Notes: a model not told the origin generated them from the sequence alone. Positions 34,786 through 44,315 are shown, counted from the stretch's first letter. The stretch: DNA of 64,000 nt from Pueribacillus theae (GCF_003097615.1 NZ_QCZG01000006.1:1-64000); one strand, 5' to 3'. Program-made: numbers and translations.

Positions 34786-35964
34786 ATGAATAAAGAATCT
34801 CGTACTCCATGGCAACAGATAGATTATACAATATTGTTTTTAATATTTCTGCTGCTTTGTATTAGTATTGTTGCAATTCATGGGGCACAGCCCAATCTTC
34901 CTGTGCATTTAAGAGATTATAATTTTGTAGCTAGGCAAATTATATATTACATCATTGGGCTGGTGGCTATTGGGTTTGCGATGGTCATTGATTTTGACCG
35001 CTTCAAACAAATCAACTGGTATTTATACGGTTTTGGCATTTTTTTATTAATCGCTTTGAAATTCGCGCCTAAATCGATTGCTCCGATAAAAAATGGTGCA
35101 AAGAGCTGGTTCGATATTAAATATTTTGGATCAATCCAGCCTTCCGAATTTATGAAAATCTTTTTGATTATAACATTGAGTACAATAATTGCCCACCATA
35201 ATGAGAAATATTTAAAACGCGGTATTCGTGAAGATTTCATCTTGGTTGGAAAAATTGCGATCGTTTCATTTGTCCCTTTTGCCCTGATATTAACTCAACC
35301 CGATTTGGGCACTTCTTTAATCATTCTGGCAATTGTATGCAGTTTATTGCTTGTCAGCGGGATTCGGTGGAGAATTTTAATCGGACTCTTTTTTGCCGGT
35401 ATTCTCGGTGTGTTCTTGCTTATTTTCACATTTTTGCGCTTTCCCGATTTTTTTATTAAATTTATATTAAGGGGCAACGAATATCAGCTTGATCGGATTT
35501 ATGGCTGGCTCAATCCTTATGAAAATGCAGAAGGAATTGGTTACCAGCTCGTAAAGGCGATGACAGCGATTGGTTCGGGACAATTATCGGGGAAAGGCAT
35601 TGGATCAAACAATGTCTATTTGCCTGAATCGCATACAGATTTTATTTTTGCGATTATTGGAGAACAATTTGGTTTTATAGGAACCAGCATTGTGATTTCA
35701 GTCTTTTTTATGTTAATTTACCGTATTATTCATACATCACTTGAAAGCAATGACCCGTACGGCAGCTATTTGTGTGCAGGGATTATAGGGATGCTGACAT
35801 TCCAAATTTTTCAGAACATCGGAATGAACATTGGCTTGTTGCCGATTACGGGAATCCCTCTTCCTTTCATCAGCTTTGGAGGAAGCTCGCTCCTCACTTC
35901 CATGCTATCCTTGGGAGTTGTTCTAAACGTTGCTTCCCGAACGAAGAAATACATGTTTGATTAG
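34786..35964 (+). CDS. FtsW/RodA/SpoVE-family SEDS glycosyltransferase
   Basis: A 392-residue polytopic lipid II polymerase of the SEDS family, closest in length and pattern to RodA. The likely catalytic aspartate is Asp173 in TQPDLGTS, and the C-terminal GIPLPFISFGGSSLL signature is present. It works with a class B penicillin-binding protein in elongation or spore-envelope peptidoglycan. It lies between mgtE and prpE, an extra gene relative to the B. subtilis yjb order. Confidence 0.92.
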   Translation: MNKESRTPWQQIDYTILFLIFLLLCISIVAIHGAQPNLPVHLRDYNFVARQIIYYIIGLVAIGFAMVIDFDRFKQINWYLYGFGIFLLIALKFAPKSIAPIKNGAKSWFDIKYFGSIQPSEFMKIFLIITLSTIIAHHNEKYLKRGIREDFILVGKIAIVSFVPFALILTQPDLGTSLIILAIVCSLLLVSGIRWRILIGLFFAGILGVFLLIFTFLRFPDFFIKFILRGNEYQLDRIYGWLNPYENAEGIGYQLVKAMTAIGSGQLSGKGIGSNNVYLPESHTDFIFAIIGEQFGFIGTSIVISVFFMLIYRIIHTSLESNDPYGSYLCAGIIGMLTFQIFQNIGMNIGLLPITGIPLPFISFGGSSLLTSMLSLGVVLNVASRTKKYMFD

Positions 35965-35987
35965 TTTAAGCCTTTTTAAAGAGCATT

Positions 35988-36024
35988 TGTTCAAAAGAAA
36001 AAGAAGTACCGGACTTTTTGAACA
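35988..36024. repeat. Short MITE-like repeat with TTGTTCAAAA ends, copy 3
   Basis: TTGTTCAAAAG at the left and CTTTTTGAACAA at the right with 14 bp between. It includes ACCGGACTTTTTGAAC, also seen reversed at the left end of the 55207 copy, so it looks like an internally deleted member. Confidence 0.55.
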
Positions 36025-36047
36025 ACCTCTTTAAAGAGGCTTTTTTT
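36024..36047 (+). terminator. Terminator of the RodA-like gene
   Basis: CCTCT-TTAA-AGAGG (36026-36039) followed by CTTTTTTT. Confidence 0.8.
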
Positions 36048-36089
36048 AATTTCAGGATATACTAAGTCAATGCAAGGAGGGAAAGTGAT

Positions 36090-36836
36090 TTGAATTATGA
36101 TATTATTGGCGACATTCATGGGTGCTATGAAGAACTTAGCCATTTATTACATAAGCTGGGGTATGAGTGGAATAACGAAAATATTCCAATTCATCCAGAA
36201 GAACGGATACTTGTTTTTCTTGGCGATTTAACCGATCGCGGCCCCCATTCCGTCGCAGTTATGGAATTGGTCTATCGGCTCGTTAAAAAGAAAAAAGCCT
36301 ATTACACGCCTGGAAACCACTGCAATAAGCTTTACCGTTATTTAATTGGCCGAAACGTACAAGTCACTCATGGCCTTGAGACAACAGTAGAAGAGTTGAA
36401 AGCTTTGGAATATAAAAAGTATAAAAAGGTAGCAACTGATTTTAAAGAAATGGTGGAGTGTTCACCCCTTTATTTAATTCTTGACAACAAAAAATTAATT
36501 GTTGCCCATGCCGGATTGAAACGGGAATGGATTGGAAAAACAAACAATCGTATAAAAACATTTGTCCTTTATGGTGATATAACGGGTGAAAGTGAAGACG
36601 ACGGACGGCCTGTAAGGAGGGATTGGGCGAAAAGAGAAGCAAAAGATGGCGCTTGGATTGTTTATGGGCATACGCCTGTCCTTTCTCCTCGCATCATTAA
36701 TCATACAATTAACATTGATACAGGATGCGTATTCGGCGGAAAACTAACGGCTTTTCGTTATCCAGAACTAACAACTGTGTCCGTTCCCTCCAAGCAGCCT
36801 TTTGTTCCGGAGAAATTTCGTTCATTCGATGATTGA
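36090..36836 (+). CDS. prpE: Bis(5'-nucleosyl)-tetraphosphatase PrpE
   Basis: A 248-residue calcineurin-type phosphoesterase (YjbP) that splits Ap4A and can dephosphorylate phosphotyrosine. Metal motifs: GDIHGCY, GDLTDRG, GNHCNK, VAHAG and YGHTP. It starts with TTG 8 nt after GGAGGG. It overlaps the convergent pseudouridine synthase gene by 15 bp. In B. subtilis PrpE has been linked to spore germination. Confidence 0.94.
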   Translation: MNYDIIGDIHGCYEELSHLLHKLGYEWNNENIPIHPEERILVFLGDLTDRGPHSVAVMELVYRLVKKKKAYYTPGNHCNKLYRYLIGRNVQVTHGLETTVEELKALEYKKYKKVATDFKEMVECSPLYLILDNKKLIVAHAGLKREWIGKTNNRIKTFVLYGDITGESEDDGRPVRRDWAKREAKDGAWIVYGHTPVLSPRIINHTINIDTGCVFGGKLTAFRYPELTTVSVPSKQPFVPEKFRSFDD

Positions 36837-37712
36837 TTGCATATCAGGCGGTAAAGGTGCTTGAAAAGACATTGTTTCTTCTGTAAAAGGGTGCAAGAAT
36901 CGTAAAGTAGAACTATGCAGTGCTTGGCGATTCATTTGCGCCGACGTACCTCCGTATAACGTATCTCCGACTAACGGAAAACCCATATTAGAAAAATGAA
37001 CCCTTATTTGATGGGTCCTTCCTGTTTCTAACTTGACCCTTACGACAGTCTTACCTTTCATCCGCTCTAATACACGGTAATGTGTAATTGCTTCTTGCCC
37101 GTCTTGGCGAATGGCCCGCTCGATCATGCTGCCTTCTTTTCTTCCAATCGGATTGTTGATCGTTCCGTGTTCACTCTCTATCGTACCGTGAACGATGGCC
37201 GTATAAGTTCGGTCAATTGTTCTCTCGATTTGTTGCTGAGATAAAAGGCTGTGTGCGTACCGATGTTTAGCAACTAACATGAGACCGGATGTGTCGCGGT
37301 CAAGCCTCGTTACAATATGAATCGCTGAAGAGATTTCATTCATCTGGTAATAATGCAAAAGCGCCTGTGCAAGCGAAACGTCTCGTTCATTTCGAGATGG
37401 GATTGAAGGTAAACCGGGCGGTTTATTAATGATAAGAACATGATCATCTTCATAACAAATCGATAGCTTGAAAGGAAAAGGCTTCATGAACTCGTTTCTT
37501 TTTTCTTCAGGAAAAACAACCGTCACTTCGTCTCCTTGATTTAAAACTTTCCTGACCGTGACTGGCTGTTCATTAACGAGGAGATGGCCGCCACGGAATT
37601 TAATATCTGTTAAAAGGCTTCGCGAAACCTTCTTCTTTTCAACTAAAAATTCTCGAAGAAACACCCCATTACACTCCTCGGGAACATTCCACGTAAAAGT
37701 TAACGGCTTCAT
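36822..37712 (-). CDS. yjbO: RluD-family pseudouridine synthase (YjbO)
   Basis: A 296-residue enzyme from the ATG at 37712 (AAAGGAT upstream; the frame extends 26 codons more). An S4-like RNA-binding segment (about 15-75) precedes the catalytic domain with [12 protein letters not shown], whose Asp is the nucleophile, and [11 protein letters not shown]. It isomerises uridine in rRNA or tRNA; the exact site is unknown. Likely operon with ppnK upstream. Confidence 0.93.
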   Translation of the reverse strand: MKPLTFTWNVPEECNGVFLREFLVEKKKVSRSLLTDIKFRGGHLLVNEQPVTVRKVLNQGDEVTVVFPEEKRNEFMKPFPFKLSICYEDDHVLIINKPPGLPSIPSRNERDVSLAQALLHYYQMNEISSAIHIVTRLDRDTSGLMLVAKHRYAHSLLSQQQIERTIDRTYTAIVHGTIESEHGTINNPIGRKEGSMIERAIRQDGQEAITHYRVLERMKGKTVVRVKLETGRTHQIRVHFSNMGFPLVGDTLYGGTSAQMNRQALHSSTLRFLHPFTEETMSFQAPLPPDMQSIIE

Positions 37713-37829
37713 GAAATTATCCTTTCTTTTTTGACAAAATGTAATCTGTTTTAAGAACGACAGGAAGCGGTCATGCAGGCATTGCCACACGATGTGGCGT
37801 ACTTAGCCTACGTTCCTGCGAACAAACCA

Positions 37830-37850
37830 ACCTCCCACCTGTCACCTCTA
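37830..37850 (-). repeat. Degenerate 7-bp array 4
   Basis: On the minus strand the ppnK stop TAG opens a series of heptamers: TAGAGGT, GACAGGT, GGGAGGT. Same 7-bp period and GRGGT core as the arrays at 18083, 21089, 40491 and 56476. Confidence 0.55.
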
Positions 37851-38642
37851 ATCCGATACGAATGATTCTTTCACACGTTTCCAAAAAGGAAAAGGACGAA
37901 AGCGTGCAAAGCGGATTTGTTCTTCGGCTACCCGGCATTGAATGGATTTTACATTTGTATGCCTCAAAGTAAGATGATCAATCGTAATTTGGTATTCGAC
38001 ATCGTTAACTGGCTTAAGCATACACGTATGATGCTGAGGTAATAAAAGCGGGGAACCGATCGTCCGATAAACGCGATTATTGATTGAAGCCATTTCGGCT
38101 AATTGCAATGTCGCAAGAGAGGGATGGACAATCGCTCCTCCGAGCGCCTTATTGTAAGCGGTACTTCCAGAAGGGGTTGAAATGCAAAGCCCATCGCCGC
38201 GAAACGTCTCGAATAGTTCTCCCTTTATCTCAACATTCATAACAAGAGAGCCTTCCACTGTTCTAACCGTACATTCATTTAAAGCAAGATAACGGTCTTC
38301 GTCAGAGCCGTCAGTATAGCGGATTGTCACTTCCAACAATGGATATTCTACAATTTGAAAAGGTGTTCTTGCGATATGGATAACTAATTTTTCAACTTCT
38401 TCAGGGGTCCAATCTGTATAAAAGCCAAGATGCCCCGTATGTACACCAACAAACGCCGTATCTTCCAAACGGTCTTTATAATGATGGAAAGCCTGCAAAA
38501 ATGTTCCATCCCCGCCGACTGAAATGACGATATCCGGCTCTTCATTATCGTATGAAAGATTGAAGTCTTCCAAATAACTCGTTATTTTTCGTTTTAGCTT
38601 ATTTGAAGTATGGTCACCTCTAGACAACACTGAAAACTTCAA
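37848..38642 (-). CDS. ppnK: NAD kinase
   Basis: A 264-residue cytosolic kinase making NADP from NAD (NadK/PpnK, YjbN). The [10 protein letters not shown] motif near residue 45-55, the NDEE-like segment and [11 protein letters not shown] are visible. It starts with TTG after AAGGTGG. The order yjbL, ppnK, yjbO, prpE matches B. subtilis except that sasB (yjbM) is absent between yjbL and ppnK. Confidence 0.96.
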   Translation of the reverse strand: MKFSVLSRGDHTSNKLKRKITSYLEDFNLSYDNEEPDIVISVGGDGTFLQAFHHYKDRLEDTAFVGVHTGHLGFYTDWTPEEVEKLVIHIARTPFQIVEYPLLEVTIRYTDGSDEDRYLALNECTVRTVEGSLVMNVEIKGELFETFRGDGLCISTPSGSTAYNKALGGAIVHPSLATLQLAEMASINNRVYRTIGSPLLLPQHHTCMLKPVNDVEYQITIDHLTLRHTNVKSIQCRVAEEQIRFARFRPFPFWKRVKESFVSD

Positions 38643-38680
38643 GCCAGCACCACCTTAAGTTTTAATTCATTGAACACGCA

Positions 38681-39052
38681 CTAAAAGAAATTAGTTTCTA
38701 CTTCTTTCTCCATTCGTTCTCCATAATTCGGGTTGTCTTTAATATTATGTATTAAATAAGCCAATTCTGTATAAAAATCTTTCAGTTCAATCATGTTGTT
38801 ATTATTTTCAATAAAAACGTGCATATCCTGATTGATGCCTTCTTTCAAAGTTTCCCATAAATCATGCCGAAAAGAAACATACTGGTATCCCTCTTCACTG
38901 TCAAGAATATATAAAAAAGCTAGATTTTCTGAATCAACAAGCATCTGTCCGCTTGGAGAAAAAGATTGGATGTTTTCCATTGAAGGAGAAACTGAGGCTA
39001 TGACCCTATTTTCCTCAATGCGAATCTGCACTGCTTCATAACGTGCCGCCAT
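38681..39052 (-). CDS. yjbL: YjbL (UPF0738) protein
   Basis: A 123-residue protein of unknown function from the ATG at 39052, with AAAAGGAG 8 nt upstream. It resembles UPF0738/YjbL and occupies the same place next to yjbK. Mostly beta-rich and acidic, with no membrane segment. Confidence 0.75.
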   Translation of the reverse strand: MAARYEAVQIRIEENRVIASVSPSMENIQSFSPSGQMLVDSENLAFLYILDSEEGYQYVSFRHDLWETLKEGINQDMHVFIENNNNMIELKDFYTELAYLIHNIKDNPNYGERMEKEVETNFF

Positions 39053-39158
39053 ATTTTTCACTCCTTTTAAAGAGGATACAATTTAAAGCTTTGCACTCCA
39101 TTTTAGTGTATCATAATACATGTCAAATTTTTAATACAGAAAAATGAGGTGAACTCTC

Positions 39159-39770
39159 ATCGATCAGTATCTGGAAATTGAATTTAAAAATATGTTAACA
39201 AAAGAAGAGTTTACAATCATAAAAAATCACTTTCAACTTAAACCTGAAAACTTTATTGAACAAAAAAACTTTTATTTCGACACTCCACTCCTCAACCTTG
39301 CTGCCAAAAAAAGCGCTTTACGGATTCGGATAAAAAACCACAGCTACGAGTTAACGTTGAAACAGCCGCATCCCGACGGATTACTGGAAACGAATATAGC
39401 TCTTAATGAAAAGGAAGCAATCGCGTTCATTCATGGCAATCGATTCCCAACACAAGCGGACGAAATGAAAGAAATGATTACCACCGCCCTTTCCGTGAAT
39501 ACGTCGGAACTCGTTTGCATAGGCGTTTTAACGACAAATCGGAGTGAATTCCCATATAAAGATGGTATGATTGCTTTGGATCATAGCCGCTATTTAGGTG
39601 TGGAAGACTATGAGGTCGAATACGAGGTTCAAAACAAAAAAAAGGGAATTGAGCATTTTGACGCATTATTGAACCACTTAAACATCGAAAAAAAACCCGC
39701 AAAAAATAAAATAAAACGTTTTTTTGTCGAAAAAGAACGGCAAAAATCCAAATCATTTGGTAAGATGTGA
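39159..39770 (+). CDS. yjbK: CYTH-domain triphosphatase (YjbK), non-canonical start
   Basis: A CYTH (thiamine-triphosphatase/adenylate cyclase class IV fold) protein that binds and hydrolyses polyphosphate or inorganic triphosphate. The defining ExExK motif (EIEFK, 39174-39188) lies upstream of the first ATG (39192). An in-frame stop is at 39150-39152, and no ATG, GTG or TTG exists between it and the motif. GAGGTGA (39146-39152) is 6 nt before an ATC at 39159, the best-placed start; CTG at 39171 is the alternative. Later residues RIRI, ETNIAL and YEVEYEV complete the tunnel pattern. About 203 residues. Confidence 0.8.
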   Translation: MDQYLEIEFKNMLTKEEFTIIKNHFQLKPENFIEQKNFYFDTPLLNLAAKKSALRIRIKNHSYELTLKQPHPDGLLETNIALNEKEAIAFIHGNRFPTQADEMKEMITTALSVNTSELVCIGVLTTNRSEFPYKDGMIALDHSRYLGVEDYEVEYEVQNKKKGIEHFDALLNHLNIEKKPAKNKIKRFFVEKERQKSKSFGKM

Positions 39771-39797
39771 TTAGATAATGTTAAGGAGTATTTACCT

Positions 39798-40445
39798 ATG
39801 AGACTACAATTTCTTCAACCATTGATACAAATGCAAAACGTACAGCAATTTAATGAACAAAATTCGAACAACCCTTCATTTGATGGCTTATTTTCACTGC
39901 TTTTATCGTCCGAACTTGCTCGCCGAAATATGGCAATTCCCTTATTTGGCTCTAAAGTATTGCCGGATTCGTTTGCCGCCCACGCTTTATCCAATCGTAC
40001 ATCCTTGCATCCTTCGGCGAGCCGCAACGGCCATCCTCCGCAATCTGACCAATCAACGGATATTGGCGGAAAGTATCGCTCACTTATTGAAAACGCCGGG
40101 AAAAAATATGGGGTTGATCCTAAGCTCATCCAATCTGTCATTAAACATGAGTCGAATTTCAATCCTCATGCGAAAAGCCAAGCGGGAGCTCTTGGCCTCA
40201 TGCAGCTAATGCCTAAAACAGCCAGCTATTTAGGTGTTGTGAACCCGCTTGATCCTGTCCAAAATATAGAGGGCGGAACAAAATATTTAAAGCAGATGCT
40301 AGACAAATATAATGGCAACAAAACATTGGCTCTTGCAGCATATAACGCAGGCCCGGGTAATGTTGATCGATACAACGGCATCCCGCCATTTAAAGAAACA
40401 CAAAATTACGTTAAAAAAGTATTGCACTCGTATGTAAACGCCTAA
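39798..40445 (+). CDS. yjbJ: Lytic transglycosylase, SLT domain (YjbJ)
   Basis: A 215-residue protein with a variable N-terminal region and a C-terminal SLT (goose-lysozyme-like) domain. The catalytic Glu is in [11 protein letters not shown], followed by [10 protein letters not shown] and AYNAGPG. It cleaves peptidoglycan glycan strands to 1,6-anhydro products. No clear signal peptide is visible, as in B. subtilis YjbJ. AAGGAG precedes the ATG. Confidence 0.92.
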   Translation: MRLQFLQPLIQMQNVQQFNEQNSNNPSFDGLFSLLLSSELARRNMAIPLFGSKVLPDSFAAHALSNRTSLHPSASRNGHPPQSDQSTDIGGKYRSLIENAGKKYGVDPKLIQSVIKHESNFNPHAKSQAGALGLMQLMPKTASYLGVVNPLDPVQNIEGGTKYLKQMLDKYNGNKTLALAAYNAGPGNVDRYNGIPPFKETQNYVKKVLHSYVNA

Positions 40446-40457
40446 TCGGCGTTTTTT
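40437..40457 (+). terminator. Terminator of yjbJ
   Basis: AACGCC-TAATC-GGCGTT followed by a T run; the stem includes the stop codon. Confidence 0.9.
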
Positions 40458-40490
40458 TGAAAAGATACGCGTCTAAATTTCCCTTTTCGC

Positions 40491-40518
40491 CGGTTTCTAG
40501 TCCAACTTCCCACTTCTA
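40491..40518 (-). repeat. Degenerate 7-bp array 5
   Basis: Heptamers on the minus strand: TAGAAGT, GGGAAGT, TGGACTA, GAAACCG. It lies about 35 bp beyond the yjbJ terminator and is more degenerate than the other arrays. Confidence 0.45.
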
Positions 40519-40642
40519 ACTTTAAAAGAGGACGCGTTATTCTTACTAGCAGAAAAGCATCTTATTTGCCGAAGAAATAAGACCTTGCTACAATTAACTT
40601 AACTTCAGTTTTACTTTTGTTGTTCCTAAAAGGAGACAGTTA

Positions 40643-41035
40643 ATGATGAATACGATAAAGAATACTCCTTACGAAGCAATAGGCGGTTCACAAATGATCG
40701 ATGTTTGGGTGGACGCCTTTTATGATAAAGTTGGCAGACATCCTGATTTGATCCCTATTTTTCCAGACGACTTAACTGAAACCGCAAGAAAGCAAAAGCA
40801 ATTCCTTACCCAGTTTTTGGGAGGGCCGCCATTATTCAATGAAGAACATGGGCACCCCATGCTGCGTGCCAGGCATCTTCCCTTTCCAATCACGCCGAAA
40901 AGAGCAGAAGCGTGGCTTAGCTGTATGAATCAAGCGATGGAAGAAGTAAACTTCCCTCAACCTTGGCGTGAGCAAATTTTTAATCGGTTAACAAAGGTTG
41001 CACACCATATGGTAAACACCGAAGATTCTGATTAG
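40643..41035 (+). CDS. yjbI: Truncated hemoglobin, group II (YjbI)
   Basis: A 130-residue 2-on-2 globin. The YEAIGG start motif, PIFPDD, and the proximal histidine region GHPMLRARHLPFPI are typical of group II. In B. subtilis YjbI works with YjbH and has been reported to protect proteins from oxidative damage. Cotranscribed with spxH (15-bp gap). Confidence 0.95.
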   Translation: MMNTIKNTPYEAIGGSQMIDVWVDAFYDKVGRHPDLIPIFPDDLTETARKQKQFLTQFLGGPPLFNEEHGHPMLRARHLPFPITPKRAEAWLSCMNQAMEEVNFPQPWREQIFNRLTKVAHHMVNTEDSD

Positions 41036-41050
41036 AAAGGAGCAATCGTT

Positions 41051-41974
41051 GTGGCATACAACAAAGCTGGCTCTCATTCGGTACAAACATTAAACTGCAT
41101 CAACGCTTGCGAAGAGTGGACAGCTTCAAGGCAATCTTGCATAAATAAGCCAATTGAAGTTTATTTATTTATCGATCCCCTCTGCCCTGAATGCTGGGCT
41201 TTGGAACCAATTATTAAAAAACTGCAAACACAATACGGAAACTATTTTAAGATTGTTTATTTTATCGGCGGTAAGGTTGAAACGTTGAAACATTTCAATC
41301 AGAAGGATAGAATGCAGGAACGGAAAGACTTAGCAAGAAAGTGGGAAAAAACAGCCCATCGCTCAGGAATGTCTTGTGATGGCGATATTTGGTTTGAAAA
41401 TCCAATTTCATCCCCTTTTGCTGCATCGGTGGCAATTAAAGCGGCAGAATTTCAAGGACGGAAAGCGGGAGCGCGGTTTCTTAGAAAAATCCGGGAATAT
41501 CTTTTTTTAGAAAAACAAAACATTGCTGAAAAAACAGTTTTAATGGAGTGTGCTGATAAAGCCCGCTTAGATTTGTTCGAATTTGAGAATGATTTATATT
41601 CTGATCGAGCTTTAAAAGCCTTTCAATGTGATCTGAAAATAAGTTCAGAAATGGACATCCGTGAATATCCAACACTTGTCTTTTTTAATGAAAATATAGA
41701 AGAAGCTGGCATTAAAGTATCGGGGATTTATTCTTTTGATGTTTACTTGGAAGTCATGTCGGAAGTATTAAATGAGAGACTTGAAAATGCCGATCCTCCA
41801 CCGCTTGAACAATTTTTGGCAAAACATGAATTTGTTGCGTCACAGGAAATTGCTGTTGTATATGATATGACAATAGAAAACGTCGAACGTGAGATGAAAA
41901 AACTTCTCTTAAAACAAAAAATTGAGCGTGTACCTGTAAAATACGGGACTTTCTGGCGATATAAACAAATTTAG
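41051..41974 (+). CDS. spxH: ClpXP adaptor SpxH (YjbH)
   Basis: A 307-residue DsbA-like adaptor that delivers the regulator Spx to ClpXP for degradation. The CPEC motif in DPLCPECW is the thioredoxin-like cysteine pair. It starts with GTG after AAAGGAG. yjbI-spxH is the conserved pair; a strong terminator follows. Downstream in B. subtilis comes pepF (yjbG), here displaced by about 8.5 kb of other genes. Confidence 0.94.
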   Translation: MAYNKAGSHSVQTLNCINACEEWTASRQSCINKPIEVYLFIDPLCPECWALEPIIKKLQTQYGNYFKIVYFIGGKVETLKHFNQKDRMQERKDLARKWEKTAHRSGMSCDGDIWFENPISSPFAASVAIKAAEFQGRKAGARFLRKIREYLFLEKQNIAEKTVLMECADKARLDLFEFENDLYSDRALKAFQCDLKISSEMDIREYPTLVFFNENIEEAGIKVSGIYSFDVYLEVMSEVLNERLENADPPPLEQFLAKHEFVASQEIAVVYDMTIENVEREMKKLLLKQKIERVPVKYGTFWRYKQI

Positions 41975-42011
41975 GTTAAGTAGGAATTTATCTTCCGACT
42001 TAACCTTTTTT
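41973..42011 (+). terminator. Terminator of spxH
   Basis: AGGTTAAGT pairs with ACTTAACCT, with an inner GGAA/TTCC, followed by six Ts. Confidence 0.88.
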
Positions 42012-42107
42012 GCGAAAAATAAGAAAGAAATTGGCAGGTCGCCAATCTTATAATTTCCAAAAAAACGCGTTAGCGTTTTCCTTAACTGGGGATTTCTTTA
42101 TTGTATA

Positions 42108-42446
42108 TTATTTACCTTTCCAATCTAACAGAAGATCAATCAACTCCAGAATGAATTTTTGATCTTTAATGCTTCTGGCTTGCAATTGCGTAACAATTTG
42201 GGACAATGTGTATTCATTTTCATTTTGCCTTGGCTGGCTTATCCGAAATAGGGTTTCTAATGAAATATTAAGGGCGTTAGCCACTTTTTCTATGCTTTCC
42301 AAAGTAGCATTCTTCTCCCCGCGTTCTAATTGTCCAATGTATGTAGAGTGAAGCTTAGACATATGAGCTAATTCCTCTTGGCTCAACCCTTTATCTTTTC
42401 GAAAATTTCGTATCCTTTCACCAATTATTTTCTTTAAGTCTCCCAT
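42108..42446 (-). CDS. XRE-family transcriptional regulator
   Basis: A 112-residue repressor-like protein from the ATG at 42446 (AGAGGTGAT upstream). The helix-turn-helix spans about residues 10-62 (IRNFRKDKGLSQEELAHMSKLHSTYIGQLERGEK). The C-terminal 45 residues may dimerise. It is divergent from the EAL-PilZ operon, and the intergenic DNA carries three direct repeats that could be its operators. Confidence 0.88.
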   Translation of the reverse strand: MGDLKKIIGERIRNFRKDKGLSQEELAHMSKLHSTYIGQLERGEKNATLESIEKVANALNISLETLFRISQPRQNENEYTLSQIVTQLQARSIKDQKFILELIDLLLDWKGK

Positions 42447-42465
42447 ATAATCACCTCTAAAGGAT

Positions 42466-42538
42466 ACTGTAGATATATCTTTATTTTCCCCCAATAGACT
42501 ATAGATATTCAAAATTTAAAATGATATACTATAAATAT
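42466..42538. promoter_or_regulatory. Three direct repeats of ACTRTARATAT
   Basis: ACTGTAGATAT at 42466, ACTATAGATAT at 42498 and ACTATAAATAT at 42528. Spacing is 32 and 30 bp, about three helical turns, so the sites face the same side of the DNA. They fill the space between the XRE gene and the EAL gene and are candidate operators. Confidence 0.55.
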
Positions 42539-42607
42539 TATTTGTGACTTTTGATTTAATTCTTTTGGAGTGTATTTCTCAAATTAAGTTTATAAGGGGA
42601 TTTCATC

Positions 42608-43339
42608 ATGTTTGGTGCTAAGGATAAGGTTTTAGAAGATATCATACGGGAGAAGAACTTTTATCATGTTTTCCAGCCACTTTATGATTTAGAAAACTGG
42701 GAAGTCTTAGGCTATGAAGCGTTACTTCGTTGCAAATTTTTTAGTAATCCTGAAGAACTGTTTCAATTGGTGAAGGAAAAAAACAGATTGTTTGAGTTAG
42801 ATCGTCTTTCTATTCTTCGTGCCCTCGCATTGTTGGACAATTTTGGATATACTACACTTTTTTTGAATGTTTATCCTTCAACATTGGTTCATCCTCATTT
42901 TCCCGGTCTTTTAGAAAAGCAAGTGGATAGATTTCTCCTGAATCACACTATTGTATTTGAAATCAATGAAGCAGAACATATACCAGATATGGGTTTGCTT
43001 AGAAGAACCTTGCATTTATTAAAAGAAAAAGGATATGCCATCGCATTAGACGATTTCGGCAAGGGAGAATCATCCATGCGATCTGTCATGCAACTAGAAC
43101 TGGACTTTGTCAAACTGGATCGATATTTTTCAACCAATTTATCTGGATCGATGGAAAAACAGAACATGATTCAACACCTATTGGAAATTTGTCAACAAAA
43201 AAAAATGCTTTTGATTTTAGAAGGAATTGAAGAACCGATCGATTTGGCGGTTGCAAAAGTTCTGGGTGTTCATTTAGGGCAAGGTTATTTGTTGAAAAAG
43301 CCCACCTCGATCGTGGATTTAATTCGAGGAAGAGGCTGA
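42608..43339 (+). CDS. EAL-domain c-di-GMP phosphodiesterase
   Basis: A 243-residue stand-alone EAL domain. All catalytic signatures appear: E37-A38-L39 in YEALLR, Asn87 in LNVYP, Glu118 in FEINEAE, D148-D149 in LDDFG, Lys169 in KLDR, Glu205 in LEGIE and Gln225 in GQGY. It should therefore be active and linearise c-di-GMP. No membrane or sensor domain is present. It is 6 bp from a PilZ gene in the same operon. Confidence 0.93.
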   Translation: MFGAKDKVLEDIIREKNFYHVFQPLYDLENWEVLGYEALLRCKFFSNPEELFQLVKEKNRLFELDRLSILRALALLDNFGYTTLFLNVYPSTLVHPHFPGLLEKQVDRFLLNHTIVFEINEAEHIPDMGLLRRTLHLLKEKGYAIALDDFGKGESSMRSVMQLELDFVKLDRYFSTNLSGSMEKQNMIQHLLEICQQKKMLLILEGIEEPIDLAVAKVLGVHLGQGYLLKKPTSIVDLIRGRG

Positions 43340-43345
43340 TGAAAA

Positions 43346-43867
43346 ATGTTAACATGGGGAATCATTTTTTTAATCTTGCTGTTTCTACTTATCCTTTTAT
43401 CAATATACTTGTTTTATAACAGAAAATTAGGGAAAAACTTAGAGCAAATTCATGACTTGGAAAAGTCACTTGCTAATATGCAATTCGAATTAGAAATAGT
43501 TAAAAAGAACAGGGCTTTTCGATTAAAACTTTTCGAACAAGAATGCATATTTGAACTGATCGATTTTGGCGACAAATTACTAGAAGGATTGAAACATAAA
43601 ACTGGAAAGGGAAAAATATTAGATATTAGTCATACAGGGATGAAACTAAACTCTGAACTTAATTTTCCTGTCAGAAAAGAGATTTTTTTACAACTATATT
43701 TTGAACTCCAAAAAGAAAAATTTTCTCTTAAAGGAAAAATTGTGAGAAAAGAAGAATTTCTTAACGATTTCTCTTATGGCATTCAATTTATTGGGGTTAA
43801 TCCTGTAGAAGAACAACGCCTATATATGTTAATACAAAAAATAGAAATTGAGAAAAGGAGTAAATGA
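43346..43867 (+). CDS. Membrane-anchored PilZ-like protein
   Basis: A 173-residue protein with one N-terminal transmembrane helix (about 4-24), a short coiled coil (about 28-55) and a C-terminal PilZ-like beta barrel. DISHTGMKL fits the D/NxSxxG c-di-GMP motif and YGIQFIGV the end of the fold; the arginine motif is a shortened RAFR rather than RxxxR, so binding must be tested. It follows the EAL gene directly and may be the effector of that enzyme. Confidence 0.75.
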   Translation: MLTWGIIFLILLFLLILLSIYLFYNRKLGKNLEQIHDLEKSLANMQFELEIVKKNRAFRLKLFEQECIFELIDFGDKLLEGLKHKTGKGKILDISHTGMKLNSELNFPVRKEIFLQLYFELQKEKFSLKGKIVRKEEFLNDFSYGIQFIGVNPVEEQRLYMLIQKIEIEKRSK

Positions 43868-44010
43868 CATCATCAAATCAAACCCTCCCATTCGCATCTG
43901 TACTTTTTCAGTAACAGTTAATATTTCTCCTCTAACTAGTCGAGCTTTTTTTGAAATATAAGCTTCTTTTCCCAAACCAGTTGCATACAATTGTAATTGG
44001 AGGTGGCAAC

Positions 44011-44190
44011 ATGCGAAAAGCACTTCTTTTTTTCTGTATTCTCCTTATCGTTGCTTCTTTTATCGTGTTTATACTCAGTTTACTTCACTTTTTTCCAAGA
44101 CCACTGGCTGTCCTTTTATTATTTTTTTCAATCTTAATCACAGTTTCGACTGTTAATAATCGACACCGCTTTCGAGGGTTTGATAATTAG
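44011..44190 (+). CDS. Small two-helix membrane protein
   Basis: A 59-residue protein from the ATG at 44011, with GGAGGTGG upstream. Two hydrophobic helices (about 4-26 and 31-48) and a basic C-terminal tail NNRHRFRGF. No family recognised. It follows the PilZ gene by 143 bp and may have its own promoter. Confidence 0.65.
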   Translation: MRKALLFFCILLIVASFIVFILSLLHFFPRPLAVLLLFFSILITVSTVNNRHRFRGFDN

Positions 44191-44221
44191 TGAGACAGTA
44201 AAAAATAAAAATTGATAATTT

Positions 44222-44275
44222 AAAAAAGCTGCAGCTAGCATCCGTTTTTGGATGGTATAGCTCCAGCTTTTTCTT
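44222..44275. terminator. Bidirectional terminator
   Basis: AAAAAAGCTG..GCATCC pairs with GGATGG..CAGCTTTTT, with A and T runs on both sides, placed between convergent genes. Confidence 0.8.
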
Positions 44276-44315
44276 GCGGCATACAGTCCGTAATGACCGC
44301 CTTGCTCAAATGACA

